A DNA stretch of 5,552 nucleotides from Patescibacteria group bacterium UBA7396 (GCA_002470645.1 DKNE01000033.1:1-5552), one strand, 5' to 3'. Positions 1 through 5,552 are shown, counted from the stretch's first letter. Numbers and translations are program-made. Notes: generated by a model not told the origin, from the sequence alone.

Positions 1-1269
1 ATTATCATTATTAAGTTTTCATGAAATACTTACTCCATAAATATTTTTTAAAATATAATCCCAATCTTGTGATTCATAATCATATCATCTTTCTTTCATT
101 GTATAAAATCAAGAAATCTTTTTATTTATAATCGAAAAATTTCATACAAAATCATTTGCAAAATTTACCTTTGAATCAAGAGATATTAAATGGTTATCTG
201 TATCTAATTTTGCATCTAATATTCAAATATATCTCCCATTTTCAGCATTAAATGTTGATGTTATACTTTCTCATTTTACATAAGAATAATGAAATCCTTC
301 ATTCTTAAATTTTGTTTGATCTGGAGTAATATCAAAATCAAGTGCTAAAATATTTTCAGAATTATAGTTGATAGTAAAACTTATTTGTGTTCCGTCATTT
401 TTTGCTTCATATCAAAATGTATTATTATCTTCTCATAAAATAAGATAAATTTGTCCCATTGATAAAAATTCTTTAATAAATGATTTATAAACAGTCTGAG
501 AACAAGTTTTTGGAGTATACCATGAATTATAAAAATTTAATTTTTTATCTAATTCAAAATATGTATCACAAGCAAATTTTGTAGGAACAAGTAAATATTT
601 ATCTCCTGATTTTTGATATGCTTGAAAAAGTGGCATAGAAAGTATTTTTTGAGCTTCAAGAAAAAAAGTATCTCAACGGAAATTATTTATATATTGATAA
701 AATACTTGAGAATTTGGGTCAGAAGGTAATTTTAAATATTTATTATCTTTAAATTGTTCTTTGAGCTTTTCTAAAATTTGTTTTACATTATCATCATTTA
801 CTTCAAAATTAAAATCTTTTAATAACGCATACATATCTCCATCTTTTGAAACCATTGATAATAGAGTTGAAAGATCAAGCTCAATTCCTGTTCCATAAGT
901 AGGTTGAAATCTTGTTTTTAACGAGACATCTCAAGAAATATCACTATCAAGAAGTGCGTTTTTAATAGCATAATTTTTCATATCAAGAGTAGCAAATCAT
1001 TTTCAAAACATTGATTGATCAATTTCAAATTCAATTTTTGAATTTCCTGATTCTTCATAATGGGTTAATTTTTTAAAATCTGATGTTAATTTTTCAAAAA
1101 AATTTTGAGAATTATTTAATAATTGTCATTGTAGCTTCAAAATTTCTGATTCTACTTTTATTTTTTCTTCAGACGTAATTGTTTCATTATTTGCATAAGA
1201 AAAAGAAAACTGTGTAAATAAAAAGCTAGTTGCAAGTGCTCAAGCTATTATTTTTTTTGCAATAATCAT
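1..1269 (-). CDS. Secreted protein of unknown function, 3' end cut by the window edge
   Basis: This frame stays open from ATG at 1269 to base 1 (423 codons, C-terminus missing) only if TGA is Gly; it holds 14 in-frame TGA and about 10 GGN codons. The N-terminus is a classical signal peptide: basic MIIAKK, a hydrophobic stretch to about residue 23, and a likely cleavage after SYA (residue 26). One TGA-encoded Gly lies inside that hydrophobic core, so export depends on the recoding. The mature part is rich in Asn, Lys, Asp and Phe. It has helical, charged stretches at about 31-70 and 160-178 and only two Cys (about 234 and 256), which could form a disulfide. Later residues alternate hydrophobic and polar as in beta sheet. 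No recognised domain. It probably acts in the periplasm or on the cell surface. It has its own candidate promoter 46 nt upstream and no Shine-Dalgarno sequence. Reading frame confident, function unknown. Confidence 0.87.
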
Positions 1270-1314
1270 AAAAAAAAATTAATAAATAAAGAGTGTTAAA
1301 ACTTAACGTATATT

Positions 1315-1342
1315 ATTGTAATATATATTTGTTTTGATGCAA
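1315..1342 (-). promoter_or_regulatory. Candidate promoter of the secreted-protein gene
   Basis: On the minus strand, TTGCAT (1342-1337, 4/6 to the -35 consensus) is followed after 16 nt by TACAAT (1320-1315, 5/6 to the -10 consensus). This would start transcription near 1308, about 40 nt before the ATG at 1269. The site begins 19 nt after the apbE stop codon, so the downstream gene can be transcribed independently of apbE. An AT palindrome (1309-1325) overlaps the -10 box. AT-rich DNA gives many chance matches. Confidence 0.4.
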
Positions 1343-1360
1343 GTTTTTTGCTTGAAAATT

Positions 1361-2236
1361 CTATTTTATATTCTGAATAATTTCTCAATTTTTTAAAATA
1401 AGTAAATATGTGATAGCATTTTTTTCACAAAAATCAATCGCTTTTTGTTTTCACATAGCAAAACATGCTGTTGCAAGAGCATCTGTCATATATCAATATG
1501 GATGAATAATACTTACTGAAACAAGTTCTTTTTCAGTTTCATTTGAAAAAGGATTTCTTAAATGATGATATTTTTTCCCATCAATTTCCCATTTTCTTAA
1601 ATAACTTCCTGAAGTAGATATACTGGAATTAGTAAGTTCACAAATATATACTGGCGTATTTTCTCAAAATGGAGATTCAATAGAAATTTTCCATTTCTCT
1701 CATTCTAAATTATATCAACTCACATATATATCTCATCATAAATTTACAAAATTATTTTTCCATCATTTTTCTGATAAAAATTGGGAAATTTTTTCTGATA
1801 AATATCACTTTGCAATACTTCAAAAATCAATATTCATATTAGATTCTAATTTTATCAAATTTCCATAATTTTTTATATTTGTAAAAATAAGATTTTCTCA
1901 AATATCTTGTTTTTCAAATATTTGAGTATCAAAACTATGCGAATATCAAATAGTTCTTACATCAATTAATGGGTTAAAATACCCTGAAGTAGTCGTATAG
2001 ATAAAACGACATTTATCAATAAGTGAAAGAAACTCATCACTCACTTCCATTTCTTTTTTTTGATTTAATATGGAAAGTGCTGAATCATTTTTAAAACGAG
2101 AAAATTCATTTTCAAAAGTAATTATTTTTTTATAACACTGATTTATCAATAGATTCAAACCATTTTTATTTTCTCATATTACTACAATATTACAAATAGT
2201 CCCAAGAGCTTTAAAAGTAAATTCAAATTTTTTCAT
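1361..2236 (-). CDS. apbE: ApbE-family FAD:protein FMN transferase
   Basis: ApbE moves FMN from FAD onto a Thr/Ser of an acceptor protein, leaving AMP; it needs Mg2+. The 291-residue product shows the family signatures in order: KALGT (9-13), EFSRF..SALSILN (44-58), GYFNPL (85-90), DFGSIAKGY (137-145), NLGGDIYVSG (165-174), SISTSGSY (205-212), HHLRNPFSN (224-232) and TDALATACFAMG (251-262), in which Asp252 and Thr256 match the family's Mg2+ ligands. Fourteen of its 20 Gly are TGA, including both Gly of NLGGD (adjacent TGA codons at 1733-1738). Two things are unusual. The normal H-x-x-D-P-x-T-G motif reads H-L-R-N-P-F-S-N. The protein also starts directly at the core fold, with no signal peptide or lipobox, although ApbE is usually exported. 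It ends with TAG. The upstream neighbour is an FMN-binding lipoprotein, the expected substrate. The ATG at 2236 is the only reasonable start: further upstream in frame there is no ATG before a TAA. Confidence 0.95.
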
Positions 2237-2255
2237 AAAATATCATATAAAGTAA

Positions 2256-2288
2256 AAAATAACTATACTTTTTTAGTATAGTTATTTT
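2256..2288 (-). terminator. Intrinsic terminator or attenuator between the FMN-binding lipoprotein gene and apbE
   Basis: This is a perfect inverted repeat: 14-bp arms at 2256-2269 and 2275-2288 with a 5-nt loop (2270-2274). Read on the minus strand the stem ends in a run of T (2259-2254) followed by ACTTT. The core arms are AACTATACT and AGTATAGTT. It begins 15 nt after the lipoprotein stop codon and ends about 20 nt before the apbE start, so apbE is reached by read-through or from a promoter at its very 5' end. The stem is AT-rich but long. It would also work in the opposite direction, but no plus-strand gene is seen. Confidence 0.75.
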
Positions 2289-2303
2289 GCATTATCATTC
2301 AAA

Positions 2304-2771
2304 TTATAAGCTAGATAAAAAGTTATTAAATCCAACAGTAACATAGCTTGCTCCTGAAACAGTATCTACTTGTAATCCTGTTAATTCTTTTCCAATAATT
2401 TGTGCTCATACATTTCTTGCAAATGAATCAATAGGTGCTTTCCCATTTTCAACATCAGCTCCATCAACTATAATTCCAGTAATTTTTCCATTTTCTAAAA
2501 GAAATTTTCCACTTACCGGTATTACATATCCATCTTTTTCATAAGTAAACGCAAATAATCTTTCTGTATCTTGAGTATTAGTATCTGTTTCAACAGAAGA
2601 AATATTTTGGTCTAAAGTTTCAGTATTTGTATCTTGTACTTCAGTATTTGTATCTTGTACTTCAGAAGTATTATTTTCAACTGGAGTATTTTCAGCTGGA
2701 GTTACTTCTTCTTTCCCACAAGAGGTAAGAGCAATGATTGGTAATATAGCTAAAGCTCAAATTTTTTTCAT
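2304..2771 (-). CDS. FMN-binding-domain lipoprotein, probable ApbE substrate
   Basis: The 155-residue product has a lipoprotein signal peptide: MKK, a hydrophobic core and the lipobox ALTSC with the lipidated Cys at 18. A disordered, acidic Thr/Asn/Gln/Glu linker follows (about 20-70) and includes an exact heptad duplication. The C-terminal domain (about 74-155) has the FMN_bind pattern: beta strands with DGYVIPVSGKF, ENGKITGIIVDG, and near the end DTVSGAS (136-142). The last motif corresponds to the D-x-x-[ST]-G-A-[TS] flavinylation motif, in which ApbE links FMN phosphate to the final residue; here that is Ser142 instead of the usual Thr. The plan (lipid anchor, flexible linker, one FMN domain) resembles PplA-type flavin carriers of extracellular electron transfer. 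The apbE gene follows on the same strand, which supports the role. Only 2 of its 13 Gly codons are TGA (residues 5 and 122), far fewer than in apbE. It has its own promoter. Covalent flavinylation is inferred. Confidence 0.9.
2621..2662 (-). repeat. Two tandem identical 21-bp units in the lipoprotein linker
   Basis: Bases 2621-2641 and 2642-2662 are identical and in frame. They encode two exact copies of a heptad (T-E-V-Q-D-T-N in one phase) in the linker between the lipid anchor and the FMN domain. The flanking residues (NTSE, NTET) look like degenerate further copies. Such repeats can change copy number by slippage and alter linker length without breaking the frame. Confidence 0.9.
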
Positions 2772-2801
2772 AATTTTTTAGTTATTTTTTAAAGCAGTGG
2801 A

Positions 2802-2829
2802 ATTTTATAAAAATATTATTGATTGTCAA
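2802..2829 (-). promoter_or_regulatory. Promoter of the FMN-binding lipoprotein gene
   Basis: On the minus strand a perfect -35 TTGACA (2829-2824) is followed after 16 nt by TAAAAT (2807-2802, 5/6 to the -10 consensus). Transcription would begin near 2795, leaving a leader of about 24 nt before ATG at 2771. This is the best promoter match in the window together with the one before the PadR gene. It suggests the lipoprotein is expressed separately from the PadR/PspC pair. Confidence 0.6.
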
Positions 2830-2849
2830 AAATATTTTTATTGACTTTT

Positions 2850-2874
2850 TATTGCTATCTTTTATATAGCAATA
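2850..2874. terminator. Perfect 9-bp stem-loop after the HAAS-PspC gene
   Basis: The arms TATTGCTAT (2850-2858) and ATAGCAATA (2866-2874) enclose a 7-nt loop. The hairpin lies 25 nt past the stop codon of the membrane-protein gene and 20 nt upstream of the next -35 box, where a terminator would be expected. The run of T follows the stem on the plus strand (TTTTTG), while the minus-strand transcript has AAAAAG after the stem. By standard rules it would therefore stop plus-strand transcription. It may simply be an mRNA 3'-end stabiliser for the minus-strand gene. Confidence 0.45.
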
Positions 2875-2898
2875 TTTTTGCTTTTCATTTGCTTTTTC

Positions 2899-4767
2899 TT
2901 AGTCTTTAGAAAAATCTTCATCCTCTTCTTCTGGTATAAATTTTTGTATTGATGAAATATCTTTGTAGTATTTTGGTTTAAATGCATAATCAACATCAAC
3001 ATCTTTTATATCAAAATTTGAGAACACAACTCATGAAGCAGTATTTTCAAAATTTACGTGCGCATCTACTTCTAAACTCATATCTCAAAATGTAATTGAA
3101 AGTGTTTTATCATCAAGAAGATAAATATTTTGAAAATTCCAATCACTTCTCATTCCATAATCATTATAATATTCTCTTTTATATTGATTTTCATGTAATA
3201 ATGTAGAAATATTTTCAAATTTTTCAATTAATTCTTGTTGTAAAAATTGTGTTTTTGCATCATTTATTTCGTATTCATTAGCATCACAAACAAATCATTG
3301 TTCTTCTTGTGAATAATAAATTTCTCTAAAACGACAATTTGAAGAAATATATCTTTGGTAATCACCATATTTTTCAGCCAGATGTACATTTGTAAAATAA
3401 TAATATTCTCCATCAATAAAATATTTTTTATTTTGTGGAACAGAAAGTACTAACTCATTCTCAAAAATGGAAAAAGGAACTTTATTTTTAAATATTTTAT
3501 TATTTTGTGTTGTTAAAATAATTCTATTCCCTTCTTGTTTCAAAACGATATCACTTAATCCTGCTTGAATAGCATTTGAAATTTGCTCAGTTCCATAGAC
3601 TCTCCTTACAACTTTTGCACTTAAGATACTTCATGTTGAAGATTCAATTTTTACTCAAGAAATTCTTCCTAATTCTCATAAAACATTATCAAACATAATA
3701 TTTGAAATATCAAATTGAATTTTTTCTTCTTTTATATTACTCATATCAATACTTGCTTCTTGACTAAATTCTACTCTTCCAAAATATTTTTCTGCCAAAT
3801 TAAATCCTGTTGAAACTCCTAAAAATAATGCTATAAGAAATGAAATTCCTGCTCAAGCAAAAAAGTATCCATTGAGAGTTTTTTTCTTTATTGCATATAA
3901 AAAAGTTCAAAAAGTTAGTATAGTAGCTGAAATAATTCAAAATATAACTCCCCATAAAAAATATCCTGGTAATACAGAGAAAAATTCCATATTTCAAATA
4001 CTAAATCCTGAAAAATAAAATGCTCCCATTATTAAAAGAACAAATAACACTGATGCAAAACAAAAACTTAAAATTCAAAAAAATACAAACCTAATAATTG
4101 GGAAAATATTATCACGAATAAATTTTATAATAAATCAAATCATTTTAAAACTTTTTACAAAAATAAACTTTATTAAATATATAATCGTATTATGAGTATT
4201 ATAAATAAAATCTTTTACTTCTAAATAAATTTGTTTTTGGAAATATCATAAAACAGAAAGTTTTTCATATGAAGTTCATTTTACTGGAAGAATCAATCAA
4301 GCAAGTAAATATAGCCATGCACTCATTCCAAATACAAAAACAAATAATACAAGTATCACTCTTATCATCCAAACAGGAATTCCTATTTTTTGTGCTAATA
4401 CTCAAGAAATACCAAGAAAAATAGCTCCATTATTATCTCTTTCCCATTGAGATTCAATAAGTTTTTCATAAAATAATTCTTGTGATTGGATTGATTTTTC
4501 CTTTTTTGGTTGAGTTTTTTTACTTTCTACATAATCAGAAAATATAACTTCTGGTTCTCAAACTTCTTTTAAAATTTTATTAATTTTTAATTGATCAAAT
4601 TCAGATTCAAGAGAAAGTTTTTCAAATACCATTTCCTCAATATCGTGATATAATTCTGAGTCAATATTATTTTCTAAAATATAATTTTGAATTTTTTGTA
4701 AGTATTCAGTTACAATATTTTTTTCTTTTTCTCAAATATTGAGTTTATATTCTTTAAATTTATCCAT
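2899..4767 (-). CDS. HAAS-PspC multidomain membrane protein, envelope-stress type
   Basis: This is one continuous 622-residue frame with 18 in-frame TGA read as Gly. Residues about 1-80 are helical and charged and end in KILKEVGEPEVIFSDYV, like the LG-x-P signature of HAAS (DUF1700-type) domains found beside PadR regulators. A Lys-rich linker follows (about 82-95). Residues about 108-165 are a PspC domain (GAIFLGISGVLAQKIGIP, then WLYLLAGLILP). Three further membrane segments lie at about 220-250, 264-292 and 300-322. The rest (about 323-622) should be outside the membrane: alternating beta-strand pattern, a Tyr-rich stretch with two Cys, and an acidic C-terminus. This tail may be a Toastrack (DUF4097)-like sensor domain, but that match is weak. 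The gene starts 22 nt after the PadR stop and so is probably co-transcribed. The likely role is sensing envelope stress. Met209 (4143) could look like a separate start, but no stop codon precedes it. Confidence 0.88.
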
Positions 4768-4789
4768 AGTGATGTTTTAAAAGTTAAAA

Positions 4790-5110
4790 TTATTTGTCTA
4801 ATATTTTGGCAATAGAGTTTTTTATATCTATCCAGTTTTTTTCCATTATTATAAGCATATCCCTTCCTTCACTAGTCAAAGTATAATACTTTCTTGGATG
4901 TCATGAATCAGATTCTACCCAATAATAATTAATAAGATTATCAGTTTTTAAACGAGAAAGAAGTGGATAAATGGTTCATTCGGCGACTATTAAGTCTCAT
5001 TGTTTCAATTTTTGAATAATTTCTCCTCAGTAAATATCTCATTTTGAGATAATTCAAAGAATAATATATTCCAAAATTCCCTTTCTCATTTGTGTTGAGA
5101 TTTTTTCCAT
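4790..5110 (-). CDS. PadR-family transcriptional regulator
   Basis: The product is a 106-residue winged-helix repressor of the short PadR class. The N-terminal helix begins MRKGILEYIILGIIS (8-22), followed by GDIYGGEIIQKL (helix 2) and the recognition region EGTIYPLLSRLKTDNLI (44-60). The wing carries SGHPRKYYTLTSEGR (69-83). A final helix with a conserved Trp (93) serves dimerisation. Six of its 9 Gly are TGA, including the nearly invariant Gly in EGTIYP and in SGHPRKYY, which supports UGA=Gly. PadR proteins usually repress their own operon and the adjacent membrane-protein gene, and this one directly precedes a HAAS-PspC gene (22 nt apart). A palindrome upstream is the likely operator. The inducing signal is not visible. 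No Shine-Dalgarno sequence precedes the ATG. The product is shorter than many PadR proteins because the long C-terminal helical domain is absent (PadR-s2-like). Confidence 0.94.
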
Positions 5111-5119
5111 ATATTTTAA

Positions 5120-5144
5120 TATTACTTTGTATTACAAGGTAATA
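5120..5144. promoter_or_regulatory. Candidate PadR operator palindrome
   Basis: This is an inverted repeat with 10-bp arms (5120-5129 and 5135-5144; 9 of 10 pairs match) around a TATTA centre. On the minus strand it reads TATTACCTTG-TAATA-CAAAGTAATA. It sits 9 nt upstream of the padR-type start codon and overlaps the candidate -10 box at 5147-5142. This is a typical arrangement for autorepression by a dimeric winged-helix protein. The assignment to PadR is inferred from position. Confidence 0.5.
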
Positions 5145-5169
5145 CTATTTTTTATTATATATTTGTCAA
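5142..5169 (-). promoter_or_regulatory. Candidate promoter of the PadR/HAAS-PspC operon
   Basis: On the minus strand a perfect -35 TTGACA (5169-5164) is followed after 16 nt by TAGTAT (5147-5142, 4/6 to the -10 consensus). The start would be near 5135, about 25 nt before the ATG at 5110 and inside the palindrome. A perfect TATAAT also occurs at 5159-5154, but its -35 region is poor. The weak -10 fits a repressor-controlled promoter. Confidence 0.5.
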
Positions 5170-5182
5170 ATAATTTTTTGGG

Positions 5183-5223
5183 AAATAAAAAAACTTAAAG
5201 AAATTCTTTAAGTTTTTTTATTT
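5183..5223 (-). terminator. Strong intrinsic terminator after the surface-protein gene
   Basis: The sequence is a perfect odd palindrome centred on 5203. The stem is built on ACTTAAAGAA and TTCTTTAAGT, flanked by A and T runs that extend the pairing to about 18 bp. It starts directly after the TAA stop at 5224-5226. Read on the minus strand the core stem is followed by TTTTTTTATTT, the usual release tract. It separates the surface-protein gene from the PadR operon. Its symmetry means it could also act in the other direction. Confidence 0.85.
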
Positions 5224-5552
5224 TTAATTACAGGTACATGTTGCTACTTTTTGATTTCTAGGAGGTGCTTCCCAAGCAATAGTTCAATTATTAGCATAAG
5301 TACATTGAGTGGTATTAGGATTTGGAGTAACCGTTCATACTGGACCAACTACAGAATGATATTGCCATTTACATGGAGAAGTACAAACCGGACTTGAATA
5401 ATTATTATTAAAAGTATATCCACTAGTATTACAAGCCCCCGCATTATTAGCAGTAGAAGTGAGAGAAATAACTCAAGCATTACAAGAATAAGTAAATTGA
5501 GCAGAAGTAGTACCATTAGCTGGACTGGTACCAAAAGCTCTATTAGCACTCG
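5224..5552 (-). CDS. C-terminal end of a Cys/Thr/Asn-rich, probably surface-exposed protein
   Basis: The frame enters from the right edge (first full codon at 5550) and ends with TAA at 5224-5226; 108 residues are visible and the start is missing. Three in-frame TGA codons are read as Gly (NAGV, PVGT, NNGT). The segment is rich in Thr, Ser, Asn and Ala, poor in Lys, and has 7 Cys, ending in the unusual ATCTCN. This composition fits the exposed, disulfide-stabilised tail of a large secreted or adhesin-like protein; Lys/Phe-rich cytoplasmic proteins look different. Its codon use (GCT, ACT, GGT, TGT) and higher GC also differ from its neighbours. An alternative open frame over 5349-5549 gives an implausible Leu/Val/Ile-only product and is its shadow. 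No domain is recognised and no sorting motif or C-terminal anchor is visible. Confidence 0.75.

Noticed and set aside
433..855. Two short separate ORFs (433-636 and 673-855) under the standard code
   Set aside because: They are in the same frame and separated only by TGA; they are pieces of the 1-1269 gene.
1343..1360. Hairpin CAAG/CTTG after apbE as a terminator
   Set aside because: Only four base pairs; too weak to call.
1946..2158. Short ORF of 70 residues starting at TTG
   Set aside because: It is an internal TGA-to-TGA fragment of apbE.
3295..3543. 82-residue ORF as its own gene
   Set aside because: It is an internal fragment of the HAAS-PspC frame starting at a TTG inside it; the sequence on both sides is continuous when TGA is Gly.
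3800..3997. 65-residue hydrophobic ORF
   Set aside because: It lies in another frame over the membrane segments of the HAAS-PspC protein; its hydrophobicity is a by-product of T-rich codons there.
2899..4143. Separate gene starting at ATG 4143
   Set aside because: No TAA or TAG lies between 4767 and 4143 in the same frame, so one 622-residue gene is the simpler reading; an internal start cannot be excluded.
5349..5549. 66-residue Leu/Val-rich ORF
   Set aside because: It is low-complexity and an out-of-frame shadow of the Cys/Thr-rich frame, which ends at a TAA followed at once by a terminator.
1..5552. Genetic code 4 (TGA = Trp, Mycoplasma-like)
   Set aside because: TGA falls on conserved Gly residues, including NLGGD in ApbE, and TGG is already used for Trp, for example in PadR Trp93.
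1..5552. Pseudogene decay as an explanation for the many stops
   Set aside because: Interruptions are TGA only, never TAA/TAG or frameshifts, and the motifs are intact.
1..5552. CRISPR array, tRNA (including tRNA-Gly UCA), insertion sequence
   Set aside because: No regularly spaced repeats, cloverleaf-type sequences, terminal repeats or transposase motifs were seen.

Overview
The window comes from a very AT-rich bacterium (roughly three quarters A+T by eye) in which UGA is read as glycine. All six genes are on the minus strand, and five of them look heavily fragmented under the standard code. If TGA is read as Gly they become uninterrupted ORFs that end only at TAA or TAG. The TGA codons fall on glycines that are invariant in known families: both Gly of the ApbE NLGGD motif are adjacent TGA codons, as are Gly positions in the PadR motifs EGTIYP and GxPRKYY. 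Trp is encoded by TGG, so the TGA=Trp code of mycoplasmas is excluded. This points to candidate phyla Gracilibacteria (BD1-5/GN02) or Absconditabacteria (SR1), genetic code 25 or its Absconditabacterales variant. By my count 57 of about 112 visible Gly codons are TGA.

Layout in transcription order, from right to left. (1) 5224-5552: C-terminal end of a Cys-, Thr- and Asn-rich, probably surface-exposed protein that runs off the right edge, closed by a strong intrinsic terminator at 5183-5223. (2) 4790-5110: a small PadR-family repressor, preceded by a TTGACA-type promoter and a palindrome that may be its own operator. (3) 2899-4767: a 622-residue membrane protein 22 nt downstream of the PadR gene. 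It combines a HAAS-like N-terminal domain, a PspC domain, about three further membrane segments and an extracytoplasmic beta-rich C-terminal region. (4) 2304-2771: a 155-residue lipoprotein with an FMN-binding domain and a flavinylation-type motif, with its own good promoter. (5) 1361-2236: ApbE, FAD:protein FMN transferase, separated from the lipoprotein gene by a perfect 14-bp hairpin. (6) 1-1269: a secreted protein of unknown function, cut by the left edge.

Two functional units stand out. The PadR/HAAS-PspC pair resembles the envelope-stress (phage-shock/Lia-type) modules of Firmicutes, here compressed into one regulator and one multidomain membrane protein. The lipoprotein/ApbE pair looks like a minimal extracytoplasmic flavin electron carrier and the enzyme that attaches its FMN. 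However, the ApbE has no signal peptide and a divergent catalytic motif, and the acceptor position in the carrier is Ser instead of Thr. The intergenic regions (1270-1360, 2237-2303, 2772-2898, 5111-5223) are short and hold promoters and hairpins. No stretch longer than 300 bases lacks a gene. I see no tRNA, rRNA, CRISPR array or mobile element.
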